A stretch of 18,735 nucleotides of DNA, taken from an uncultured Eubacteriales bacterium. GTDB lineage: Bacteria; Bacillota; Clostridia; Peptostreptococcales; Anaerovoracaceae. A program made the translations under genes and the position numbers. The notes beneath the pieces were generated by a model, which saw only the letters and a program-made list of their open reading frames with translations, made no database searches and was not told where the DNA came from. Below are positions 1 through 7,255 of this stretch, in pieces. The stretch spans positions 1-18,735 of the forward strand of contig UQNJ01000020.1 in NCBI GenBank assembly GCA_900542295.1. The letters run 5' to 3'. Numbering within the stretch: position 1 is the stretch's first letter; the number at the start of each line of letters is the position of its first letter.

Positions 1-2
1 AT

Positions 3-65
3 TTGAATTTCAACGATTATAGCGGCTTTTACCAACTCTTTTTGTCCTATAGGCCACAGTTTTAA
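3..65 (+). CDS. Possible 3' end of a truncated + strand gene
   Basis: One + strand frame is open from the window edge to a TAA at 63-65 and encodes about 20 residues ending in YRPQF. A hairpin terminator follows about 20 bases later, and the next gene lies on the opposite strand, as expected for a gene running in from the left. The piece is too short to identify and could be chance. Confidence 0.3.
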   Translation: MNFNDYSGFYQLFLSYRPQF

Positions 66-80
66 AAGATATAATCTGTA

Positions 81-120
81 CAATAAAAGTGTCCGGATTT
101 AAACCGGACACTTTTTATTG
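81..120. terminator. Bidirectional intrinsic terminator
   Basis: A perfect 12-bp stem pairs 85-96 (AAAAGTGTCCGG) with 104-115 around a 7-base loop, and A and T tracts flank both sides so that it can end transcription in both directions. It lies between the possible + strand gene end at 65 and the stop codon of the - strand lipoprotein gene at 126. Confidence 0.8.
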
Positions 121-125
121 ATTCT

Positions 126-779
126 TTATGATACTTTACCTGTTTTCAGTAAAAGCTTCATTGCTTCAAGAACATCAGCGCTATCGTCATAATATGTTCC
201 TGTAACAATTACTATTTTGCCGTCTATTACAGCTGCAATTCCTATACTGTCTGTTTCTCCCACTTCTTTGAGTCTGTCTCTGCCTCCCATAGCATCGATA
301 TCGGCTTCTGTCATGTTTCCGTTTTCGATCAGAAGGTCTATCATATCATCGGTGACTTCCGTCTTAGTCTCGTAATATATAACAGGCTCTCCGTTGAAAG
401 TTCTCATTTCGTTTTTAACAACTGAAAAACCATCTATTCCCATGTTCTCAAGTTCATCCATAAGGCTGTTCATATCATCTTCTGTAAGAGGTCCTTCATA
501 ATCTTGAGAAACATTTGCGTTTACATTAGGACACTGTCCGTCAGGATTACCTGCCATATAAACAGCTTTATCGTAGATAGCAAAATTACCCATGCTGTTG
601 TCAAATACCCATTTGTCTGTATCATAACTGCCTGTAAAGCCGTTAAAGGATACTTCTTCTGCTGCAGCAGGTTCTTTTACATCTTCTAAAACCGGGTACT
701 TAGACTCTTTGCTTCCGCATCCTGCCATTGCTGCAATCATAGCAAAAATGGCAACTATTGCGATCACTTTCTTTTTAAT
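126..779 (-). CDS. Putative lipoprotein of unknown function, apparent ATT start
   Basis: The product is a probable membrane-anchored extracytoplasmic lipoprotein with no recognisable function. A hydrophobic segment ends in the lipobox AMAGC, followed by a polar stretch (GSKESKYP), and the rest is an acidic soluble domain. The first standard start codon is a GTG at 765-767, but that gives a signal peptide with no positive residues and lies 22 bases from the ribosome binding site. Extending four codons to ATT (777-779) adds Lys-Lys-Lys before the hydrophobic core and leaves 10 bases to GGGAGG (790-795), an ideal layout. With that start the protein has 217 residues and the lipid-modified Cys is residue 21. 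The gene lies 37 bases downstream of rnpB on the same strand and ends at a strong terminator. A sequencing error (ATG read as ATT) would explain the odd start equally well. Confidence 0.72.
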   Translation of the reverse strand: MKKKVIAIVAIFAMIAAMAGCGSKESKYPVLEDVKEPAAAEEVSFNGFTGSYDTDKWVFDNSMGNFAIYDKAVYMAGNPDGQCPNVNANVSQDYEGPLTEDDMNSLMDELENMGIDGFSVVKNEMRTFNGEPVIYYETKTEVTDDMIDLLIENGNMTEADIDAMGGRDRLKEVGETDSIGIAAVIDGKIVIVTGTYYDDSADVLEAMKLLLKTGKVS

Positions 780-816
780 CTTTTGGTTTCCTCCCTAAAT
801 ATACTATTTATTAAAT

Positions 817-1162
817 CGGGCAGAGCTATAAGCCGGGTTCTGTATTCGGCAATCATCTATCTCGACTTGACATTGCTGCCAAGCTCCAGCGACCCACCTT
901 ACGGGAGGCAGCGGGCAACTGCCCTTTATCCCTCTTTGGTCTTGCTCCGGATGGGGTTTACACGGCCGATATGTCTCCATACCGCCGGTGAGCTCTTACC
1001 TCACCATTTCAACCTTACCACGGCATTATCCGTTTCGGCGGAATGTTTCTGTTGCACTTTCCCTATAGTTACCTACGCCGGACGTTATCCGGCATCCTGC
1101 CCTGCGGAGCCCGGACTTTCCTCATTTACAATCACTGTAAACGCAATTGCCTGCTCTACCCG
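817..1162 (-). ncRNA. rnpB: RNase P RNA, bacterial type A
   Basis: This is the catalytic RNA of ribonuclease P, which removes 5' leaders from tRNA precursors. Read on the - strand, the 5' part holds the universal GAGGAAAGTCCGGGCTCC block (around 1100-1121). The 3' part holds ACAGAACCCGGCTTATAG, giving the two sides of helix P4. Helix P1 is perfect over 10 bp between 1153-1162 and 817-826, and can lengthen through matching A/T bases on either side. GGTAAGAGCTCACCGG in the middle matches the P10-P12 region of type A RNAs, and AGATAGATGATTGCC matches the conserved 3' domain. The length of about 346 bases fits the family. The RNA starts 8 bases after the stop codon of a small ORF. A TTGTCA (1205-1210) and an AT-rich TATATATG (1176-1183) lie upstream, but their spacing is poor, so the promoter is uncertain. 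No hairpin terminator is visible before the lipoprotein gene. Confidence 0.96.
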
Positions 1163-1169
1163 AATTTAA

Positions 1170-1271
1170 TCAAAACATATATACTGCTACAGAAATGGAA
1201 TATGTGACAACTATTGCTATAATAAGTCCTATTACCACTATCTTAGCCCAGAATTGTTTTCCCTTTTTCAT
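1170..1271 (-). CDS. 33-residue single-pass membrane peptide
   Basis: This short gene sits between the NIF3-family gene and rnpB. It begins with ATG 13 bases after the upstream stop codon, with AAGGGG (1280-1285) at good spacing, and encodes 33 residues. The N-terminus is basic (MKKGKQFWAK) and one hydrophobic helix (about residues 10-31, IVVIGLIIAIVVTY and on) takes up most of the rest, predicting a small inner-membrane peptide with its N-terminus in the cytoplasm. The stop codon TGA at 1170-1172 comes 8 bases before the rnpB 5' end, so the rnpB promoter probably lies inside this ORF. I do not recognise the family. The ribosome binding site, topology and fit in the operon support a real gene. 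Confidence 0.7.
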   Translation of the reverse strand: MKKGKQFWAKIVVIGLIIAIVVTYSISVAVYMF

Positions 1272-1284
1272 TTTTATTACCCCT

Positions 1285-2058
1285 TTATATCAAAATAAAC
1301 GGATTAAGGTCTGCCTTGGATTCAAATACATTTAAGTCTGTATTTCTTCGTAGATAATTCGCCATATTTGTAATGAATATCTTTTCACTTCCATAATGAC
1401 CTATATCCAATATGTTCATTCCCGACTCTCTTGCATTTTGAGCGTCGTGATATTTTAAATCTCCTGTTATAAAAAGATTACATCCCATGTCGAATGCGCT
1501 GCGCGCAAATTCAACGCCTGCTCCTGTACATATACCGATGTTTTTTACATTAAAATCCAAATCACCGGCAAATGAAAAAAAACGTTTATCGACATCTATA
1601 CATTCAGATACCTTATCTATATATTTTCTTATATTACATTCTCTGTCTGCTTTACCTATGCGAAGGAATCCTTCATCACCCGAAGCCTTACGTATGTCAG
1701 AAAGACCAAGAAGTGCGGCAAGATAATCATTGTTTCCTCCGTCACACTTATCAAACGGCGTATGGCTTGCATATACATTTATATTGTTTTGTATTAGCTT
1801 TACTATATAATTACCCGTAACATCGTTATCGTAAATATTGTTTAAGGAATTAAAAAACATCGGATGGTGAGTAACAACAGCTTCTGCTTCAAGTGCACAG
1901 GCTTCATCTATAACATCATCCGTTATCTCCAAAGCAACCAGGACTTTAGATACGGGTGCCGCTTCAAACTTTATTTGAAATCCTGAATTGTCCCATGGCT
2001 CTTGTGTATACAGCGGACTTATTTTTTCAATTGTTTCTCCTATTTTTTCTATCCTCAT
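1285..2058 (-). CDS. NIF3-like (YqfO/YbgI family) dinuclear metal protein
   Basis: This is a member of the NIF3 family, a widespread fold that binds two metal ions. Its reaction is unsettled; members are often annotated as GTP cyclohydrolase I type 2 homologues, which should not be taken as proven. Visible metal ligands are the THHPMFF motif (His64, His65), His99 and Asp103 in ASHTPFDKCDGGNN, and His221 and Glu225 in DIGHYGSEK. At 257 residues it is the short form, like E. coli YbgI, without the inserted domain of B. subtilis YqfO (about 370). Its ATG overlaps the trmK stop by four bases (ATGA), implying translational coupling. Pairing with trmK downstream of rpoD is a common arrangement in Bacillota. 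Confidence 0.93.
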   Translation of the reverse strand: MRIEKIGETIEKISPLYTQEPWDNSGFQIKFEAAPVSKVLVALEITDDVIDEACALEAEAVVTHHPMFFNSLNNIYDNDVTGNYIVKLIQNNINVYASHTPFDKCDGGNNDYLAALLGLSDIRKASGDEGFLRIGKADRECNIRKYIDKVSECIDVDKRFFSFAGDLDFNVKNIGICTGAGVEFARSAFDMGCNLFITGDLKYHDAQNARESGMNILDIGHYGSEKIFITNMANYLRRNTDLNVFESKADLNPFILI

Positions 2059-2768
2059 AATTTTTCCAATAATCTCTTTATATAATCTATTCTGTAATTT
2101 TGGCTTCTAAGCTCATTTGGCGAAATATTATCGGAAGACTCCATTCCCGAAAGGATGTTTTTTTCTATATTAAGTTTAGTTGACAAATATTCTCTTGTCA
2201 AGGGTCCCTTGAATTTTATGAGAGAGTGTGGATATTGATACTCTATACGTTCAGGCCCCATAGACTTTATCACAGCTTTTTCAATCGGAACTGCCGTAAT
2301 AACTTCACATATGTATTTTCCTTCTCTAACCAGCTGTTCGTTGATAATTGAAAACCCGTTATTATAAAGCCAGTGCCTTAGTATGCCTATGTTGTTTCTT
2401 GGCTGCAAAATGAATTTATTGAAGCTTTTTGCTTTTGCTTTATCTCTTTCCATAATTTCCGTCATCAAGATTCCGCCCATGCCTGCCATAACTATACAAT
2501 CGACTTCATCCTTTTGAAGAACTTCTATTCCGCTTCCCAGTCTTAAATCAAAATTTTCATCCGGATAAAGCTTATTACAGTTTTCTTTTGCTTTTCTTAG
2601 AGAGCCCTCGCTTATATCTGCCATTATAACTTTTGGGGATATTCTGTTCTCCCATAAAAATAACGGCAGAAAACCATGGTCAGTTCCTATATCTGCCATG
2701 GTCTCCCCTTTTTTTACTTCTTTTGCAATTGTTGTAAGTCGCTCGCTTAATTTTATCATTTTATTCAA
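2055..2768 (-). CDS. trmK: tRNA (adenine(22)-N1)-methyltransferase TrmK
   Basis: The enzyme uses S-adenosylmethionine to methylate N1 of adenine 22 in tRNA. The SAM-binding loop is seen as ADIGTDHGFLPLFL (about residues 24-37), followed by the acidic strand IMADIS and the MAGMGG motif (about residues 94-99) characteristic of this family. QPRNNIGILRHWL is also typical. The 237-residue length matches family members. The start chosen is TTG at 2766-2768, inside the end of rpoD, because AAAGGA lies 5 bases before it and the resulting N-terminus (MNKMIKLSERL) resembles that of B. subtilis TrmK. The ATG at 2757-2759 is the alternative (234 residues). The gene overlaps rpoD by 8 bases and the NIF3 gene by 4, so all three are probably translated from one message. 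Confidence 0.93.
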   Translation of the reverse strand: MNKMIKLSERLTTIAKEVKKGETMADIGTDHGFLPLFLWENRISPKVIMADISEGSLRKAKENCNKLYPDENFDLRLGSGIEVLQKDEVDCIVMAGMGGILMTEIMERDKAKAKSFNKFILQPRNNIGILRHWLYNNGFSIINEQLVREGKYICEVITAVPIEKAVIKSMGPERIEYQYPHSLIKFKGPLTREYLSTKLNIEKNILSGMESSDNISPNELRSQNYRIDYIKRLLEKL

Positions 2769-3957
2769 GGTAATCCTTTAATTTTTTGCTTCTGCTTGGA
2801 TGACGCAGTTTTCTGAGGGATTTTGCTTCTATCTGTCTGATTCTCTCTCTTGTAACATCAAATTCCTTGCCTACTTCTTCTAAGGTTCGTGCTCTGCCGT
2901 CTTCGAGACCGAATCTGAGCTTTAATACCTTTTGCTCTCTTTCCGTAAGAGTGTCAAGCACTTCCACAAGCTGCTCCTTGAGCATTGAAAACGCTGCTGC
3001 CTCTGCCGGTGCAGGAACATCGTCATCAGGTATAAAATCTCCAAGATGGCTGTCCTCTTCTTCACCTATAGGTGTCTCAAGGGATACGGGCTCCTGTGCG
3101 ATTTTCTGGATTTCTCTTACTTTTTCTACGGATATTCCCATTTCTTTTGCAATTTCTTCAGGACTCGGCTCTCTTCCGTAAGTCTGAAGCAGCTGTCTTG
3201 AAACTCTTATGAGTTTATTGATAGTTTCTACCATATGAACAGGGATTCTTATTGTTCTCGCCTGGTCTGCTATTGATCGTGTGATTGCCTGCCTTATCCA
3301 CCATGTAGCATATGTGGAAAATTTATATCCTTTAGTATAGTCGAATTTATCTACAGCCTTGATGAGTCCTAAATTACCTTCCTGAATCAAGTCAAGAAAC
3401 AACATTCCTCTACCCACATATCTCTTGGCTATGCTTACTACAAGACGGAGGTTTGCTTCACAAAGACGCTTTTTTGCTTCTTCATCTCCTTTTTCCATTC
3501 TCTTGGCAAGTTCTATCTCTTCATCTGCTGACAAAAGAGGGACTTTACCTATTTCTTTCAAATACATTCTGACTGGGTCATCTACGGCTATGCTCTTTGG
3601 AATTGTGGCCTCTATGTCTATTTCATTTGCTTCCTCAACAATGAGATCTGCGTCAGCTTCAACATCGGGATTTTCTGCCAGTATCACATCGAAATCTTCC
3701 GGCTCTGTTTCCGAAACTATTTCTATACCCCTAGCCATAAGCAGCTCATACATGTCGTCCATCTGATTTTTATCTAAATCTGATGTTTCAAATATACCTG
3801 CAATTTCCGCATATGTCAGTTGATTATGAGAATTTTTTCCTTTTTCCAACAGAACAGACAGCATATCTGTCTTTTTTTCTTTCTCATCCGATGGATTCTG
3901 TTCTGTCAGGACCTTTTGTTCTTCTGTTAATTCTGTAGTGCTCTTTTCTTTGCTCAT
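2761..3957 (-). CDS. rpoD: Primary RNA polymerase sigma factor (sigma-70/SigA)
   Basis: This is the housekeeping sigma factor that directs RNA polymerase to -35/-10 promoters. The 398-residue protein has an acidic N-terminal region like sigma region 1.1 (residues 1 to about 120). Region 1.2 follows (DDPVRMYLKEIGKVPLLS, from about residue 125), then the strongly conserved region 2 (NLRLVVSIAKRYVGRG, LDLIQEGNLGLIKAVDKFD, FSTYATWWIRQAITRSI). Region 3 follows (IRIPVHMVETINK), and the region 4 helix-turn-helix near the C-terminus contains VTRERIRQIEAKSLRKLRHP. Length and region order match Bacillota SigA. Its ATG shares one base with the dnaG stop codon (TAATG), so translation is coupled, with GGAGG just upstream inside the end of dnaG. 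The dnaG-rpoD pairing is the conserved core of the macromolecular synthesis operon. Confidence 0.98.
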   Translation of the reverse strand: MSKEKSTTELTEEQKVLTEQNPSDEKEKKTDMLSVLLEKGKNSHNQLTYAEIAGIFETSDLDKNQMDDMYELLMARGIEIVSETEPEDFDVILAENPDVEADADLIVEEANEIDIEATIPKSIAVDDPVRMYLKEIGKVPLLSADEEIELAKRMEKGDEEAKKRLCEANLRLVVSIAKRYVGRGMLFLDLIQEGNLGLIKAVDKFDYTKGYKFSTYATWWIRQAITRSIADQARTIRIPVHMVETINKLIRVSRQLLQTYGREPSPEEIAKEMGISVEKVREIQKIAQEPVSLETPIGEEEDSHLGDFIPDDDVPAPAEAAAFSMLKEQLVEVLDTLTEREQKVLKLRFGLEDGRARTLEEVGKEFDVTRERIRQIEAKSLRKLRHPSRSKKLKDYLE

Positions 3958-5711
3958 TACATTTTTCCTCCGTGTGCTTTCATTTCCTTTTGGATTTCCA
4001 TCAGTTCCATCGTGATTTTATCAATAGAATCCTTATTGCTTTCATCTGCGAGAGACAATATATCTCTAAGCTCCTTTTCTTTTTTAGCTAACTGCATAAA
4101 CTTCCACTTATGTATGCACTGTTTAAGAACTTCTTTTTCATTTCCGGTTATTATTACCTTATTCAGAGCAGCAAAAAGTTCTTCGCTTTCTGACGGCTCA
4201 AGCCTGTCTGTAACCTGACTCTCGGTAAAATCTCCGTTTAATCCATAAAGCTCAAATGCTGTATTCAGGGTTTTCTGCCCTATAACACTTTCAAAAACCT
4301 CTGTGTATGGAAGCAATTTTTCCGAAAACTCAGGGTCTATAAAAAGACATTTCAGCAATGTTGCTTCAAGAGCAGTCAGCTTTTCGGTTTCTTCATTCAC
4401 AGTTTCGTATGTATTTTTATGTCTTAAAGGCTGTTCTTTTTTATTATTACCTCTTATTTCCAATTTTATAGCGCTTTCCGAAATTCCTGTTTCTCTCGAT
4501 ACCTTTTTAATATATATATCACATTCAACAGGACTTAAATCAGATAAAATACTTGAAATTCTTTTCATATAGTCTATCTTTCCGTCTTCGCTTTGTATAT
4601 CAAGACCTCGCTTGGCAGCTTCAATCTTGTAATCTATATATGGAAGTGCGTTTTCGGTAAGCTTTAAAAATGCTTCTTTTCCATTCTTTTTTATGTATTC
4701 GTCGGGGTCTTTTCCGTCATTTACATGAAGAACTTTAACCTTGCAGTTTTCTCCTCGCAGAACCTCTATTCCTCTAAGGGCTGCTTTTTGCCCTGCTGCA
4801 TCGGCATCATACGAAAGGATTACATTCTTTGTATAACGGTTTATAAGTTTTGCCTGATTCTCTGTAAGTGCCGTTCCAAGAGATGCTGCAACATTCTTTA
4901 CTCCGTTCTGGTAAAGGGATATTACATCCATATATCCTTCAACGATAAGGGCGTTTCCTGTTTTGCCTATATCCTGTCTTGTTATGTTAAGAGCATATAG
5001 ATTGTTTTTTTTCTGAAAGACCCTATTCTCAGGTGAGTTAAGGTATTTGGGCATATCCTCGCTGTTTATTGCTCTCCCTCCGAAACCTATGACCTTTCCG
5101 GCGGTATTTATTATCGGGAAAATAACACGATTTCTGAATTTGTCATAATATCGGTCTCCTTTTTGTGACAGCAAACCAAGCTCTACAAGTATTTTTTCGT
5201 CTGTGCCCTTGCTCTTAAAATAGTCATATAAGCTGTTCCAGCTGTCTTCTGCATATCCCAGCCCGAATTTTTTGATTATGGAATCCTTTATTCCTCTCTT
5301 CTGCATATATGTATATCCGGGATTTTTCTTTTCTGTAAGGTTTCTGTAAAAGAAGCGAGCCGCTTCTCTGTTTATCTGGTAATACTTTTCACGGTCATCG
5401 TTATATGTGGTTTTTTGCAGGGTAATTCCGTATTCATCTGCAAGTTTTTGTACTGCTTCATTAAAGTCTAAGTTGTAATATTTTTCAACAAAGGAGACTA
5501 CATCTCCGGATGCTCCGCACCCTCCGAAACATGTAAATATCTGTTTCTGAGGCGATACTATGAATGATGGTGTTTTTTCATTATGAAAAGGGCAAAGACC
5601 TTTATAGTTAGCCCCTGCTCTTTTAAGTTCTACGCTTCTGCCTATAACATCAACAATATCTATTTGATTTTTTAATTCTTCTATTGCTTCTTTACTAAAA
5701 GAAAAACTCAT
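3957..5711 (-). CDS. dnaG: DNA primase
   Basis: DnaG makes the RNA primers for lagging-strand synthesis, working with the replicative helicase. The 584-residue protein has an N-terminal CHC2 zinc-binding domain (GLCPFHNEKTPSF, Cys40 and His43). The catalytic core includes RVIFPI at about residues 195-200. The TOPRIM fold shows the catalytic Glu258 in ALIVEGYMDV and the metal-binding YDADAAG (Asp302, Asp304), and a helical C-terminal helicase-interaction region follows. The second half of the zinc site reads CFGGCG (Cys61, Cys65), so there are three residues between the cysteines rather than the usual two. GGAG lies 6 bases before the ATG. The gene precedes rpoD with a one-base overlap and follows dgt after a 78-base AT-rich gap. 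Confidence 0.98.
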   Translation of the reverse strand: MSFSFSKEAIEELKNQIDIVDVIGRSVELKRAGANYKGLCPFHNEKTPSFIVSPQKQIFTCFGGCGASGDVVSFVEKYYNLDFNEAVQKLADEYGITLQKTTYNDDREKYYQINREAARFFYRNLTEKKNPGYTYMQKRGIKDSIIKKFGLGYAEDSWNSLYDYFKSKGTDEKILVELGLLSQKGDRYYDKFRNRVIFPIINTAGKVIGFGGRAINSEDMPKYLNSPENRVFQKKNNLYALNITRQDIGKTGNALIVEGYMDVISLYQNGVKNVAASLGTALTENQAKLINRYTKNVILSYDADAAGQKAALRGIEVLRGENCKVKVLHVNDGKDPDEYIKKNGKEAFLKLTENALPYIDYKIEAAKRGLDIQSEDGKIDYMKRISSILSDLSPVECDIYIKKVSRETGISESAIKLEIRGNNKKEQPLRHKNTYETVNEETEKLTALEATLLKCLFIDPEFSEKLLPYTEVFESVIGQKTLNTAFELYGLNGDFTESQVTDRLEPSESEELFAALNKVIITGNEKEVLKQCIHKWKFMQLAKKEKELRDILSLADESNKDSIDKITMELMEIQKEMKAHGGKM

Positions 5712-5731
5712 TTTTTACTCCAAAAAACATC

Positions 5732-5737
5732 ATTATA
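5732..5737 (-). promoter_or_regulatory. Possible -10 element for dnaG-rpoD
   Basis: A perfect TATAAT lies on the - strand 21 bases before the dnaG start codon, in the only sizeable gap (5712-5789) of the large - strand gene block. No good -35 hexamer is seen 16 to 18 bases upstream, so it is a weak candidate for an internal promoter. No hairpin terminator is present in the gap. Confidence 0.25.
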
Positions 5738-5789
5738 TGTTCTTATACGCAAAAAATGAGTGATTTCCTTTTTTTATTTTTAAATTTTT

Positions 5790-6800
5790 TTATTTCCAAC
5801 TTTTAGGTACAAATAAATCTGTATAGATATTCAGTGCAAACCTGTCGGTCATACCTGCTATATAATCCTTTACCGCCTCGTTTACACCGTCCTCAGCAGC
5901 TATTTTTTGTAAATCCGCAGGAAGTTTGTCGGGATTTTTCAAAAAATAGTTATATAGAGAACTTATAACGACTTCCACCTTTGCCAAATCTTCTTCTTTT
6001 TTTACCCTGCTGCTTTTATATACATGAGAAAACATAAAAGTCCTGAGTTTTTGCAGTTCTTCTTTAAAATCATCACTTTGAAGAATTCTTTCTTTTTCAC
6101 TGCTGTTTTTTATAATATCTTTAACCATATTGTCTATTCTCTCTCCGTGGCTGTATCCAAACAGTTCCAGAGCAGACTTTGGTATGTCGTTCATAGATAT
6201 TACTCTGCTTCTCAGTGCGTCATCTATATCATGATTTATATAGGCAACACGATCACTTATTTTTACTACCTGCCCCTCAAGTGTCAATGGGACTCCGCTC
6301 CCCGTATGATTTACTATACCGTCCCTTACTTCCAATGTCAGATTCATACCACGGCGAGAAGCTGTAGACTCAAGTACATCTACTACTCTTAGACTTTGAA
6401 CATTGTGATTAAAACCTCCCGGATGAACTGAATTCAATACATCTTCACCATTGTGACCGAAAGGCGTATGGCCAAGGTCATGCCCCAGCGCTATGGCCTC
6501 TGTAAGATCTTCATTAAGGTTAAGCGCTCTTGATATAGTTCTTGCGATTTGCGATACCTCAATGGTATGAGTAAGTCTTGTTCTGAAATGGTCTCCTTCA
6601 GGAGCAAGAAAAACCTGAGTCTTGTGCATCAGCCTTCTGAAAGACTTTGAATGTATTATCCTATCTCTGTCTCTCTGAAATTCGGTTCTTATGCTGCATT
6701 TTTCTTCGGTAAATTCTCTTCCTTTTGATTCTGCACTTTTGGCAGCTAAAGGAGACAGTAGTTCCTTTTCTCTCTTTTCTAAATCTTCTCTCATCAACAT
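5790..6800 (-). CDS. dgt: dGTP triphosphohydrolase-like HD-domain protein
   Basis: This enzyme family splits deoxynucleoside triphosphates into the deoxynucleoside and triphosphate, adjusting the dNTP pool. The 336-residue protein shows the family N-terminal signature RDRDRIIHSKSFRRLMHKTQ (43-62), then the HD metal site: His78 in FRTRLTHTIEV, His107-Asp108 in GHDLGHTPFGH, and Asp183 in KISDRVAYINHD. The length matches the short bacterial dGTPase-like group rather than E. coli Dgt (about 505), so the preferred nucleotide may not be dGTP. The chosen ATG has AAGGGG 6 bases upstream; a second ATG two codons later is also possible. It is 11 bases downstream of dut in the same direction, and the two form a nucleotide-cleansing pair ahead of the primase gene. 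Confidence 0.93.
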   Translation of the reverse strand: MLMREDLEKREKELLSPLAAKSAESKGREFTEEKCSIRTEFQRDRDRIIHSKSFRRLMHKTQVFLAPEGDHFRTRLTHTIEVSQIARTISRALNLNEDLTEAIALGHDLGHTPFGHNGEDVLNSVHPGGFNHNVQSLRVVDVLESTASRRGMNLTLEVRDGIVNHTGSGVPLTLEGQVVKISDRVAYINHDIDDALRSRVISMNDIPKSALELFGYSHGERIDNMVKDIIKNSSEKERILQSDDFKEELQKLRTFMFSHVYKSSRVKKEEDLAKVEVVISSLYNYFLKNPDKLPADLQKIAAEDGVNEAVKDYIAGMTDRFALNIYTDLFVPKSWK

Positions 6801-6811
6801 AAAAATCCCCT

Positions 6812-7252
6812 TTATTTCATACCGGTATGACCAAATCCGCCGGCACCTCTTTCTGTTTCGTCTATAGTTTCAGTAAACTTAAATTCAAATCTGATGTATG
6901 ACGAAAAAACTACCTGTGCAATTCTGTCTCCGTCATATATAGTGTAAGGTTCACTGCCGAAATTGATAAGAGGCACATTCCATTCTCCTCTGTAATCACT
7001 GTCAACAGTTCCAATGCCGTTTACAAGACCTATTCCGTGCTTTATGGAAAGTCCGGAGCGTGCCCTTACTTGAGCCTCTATTCCCGGAGGAAGTTCTACA
7101 AAAAGACCTGTAGGGACAAGTCTTCTTTCTCCCGGTTCAAGTGTAACAGGTTTATCAAGATAAGCTCTCAAATCAGCGCCTGCTGCACCTGCTGTTTCAT
7201 ATGACGGCAATCTGCCGCTTTTGCTTATTATCTTTATTTCTGTCTTTTCCAT
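6812..7252 (-). CDS. dut: Deoxyuridine 5'-triphosphate nucleotidohydrolase (dUTPase)
   Basis: The enzyme cleaves dUTP to dUMP and pyrophosphate, keeping uracil out of DNA and supplying dUMP for thymidylate synthesis. All five motifs of the trimeric dUTPase family are present in order: AGAAGADLRAYL, RSGLSIKHGIG, GTVDSDYRGEW (with the catalytic Asp), GDRIAQVVF, and the C-terminal P-loop-like RGAGGFGHTG. The last motif has His where Ser is commonest. The 146-residue length is normal. Only 3 bases separate its start from the stop of the upstream M16 peptidase gene, so its ribosome binding site lies inside that gene. Confidence 0.97.
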   Translation of the reverse strand: MEKTEIKIISKSGRLPSYETAGAAGADLRAYLDKPVTLEPGERRLVPTGLFVELPPGIEAQVRARSGLSIKHGIGLVNGIGTVDSDYRGEWNVPLINFGSEPYTIYDGDRIAQVVFSSYIRFEFKFTETIDETERGAGGFGHTGMK

Positions 7253-7255
7253 ATT

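Noticed and set aside
783..1169. Long + strand open frame of 128 codons
   Set aside because: It lies wholly antisense to the RNase P RNA, whose conserved blocks and P1 helix are clear; the frame is a by-product.
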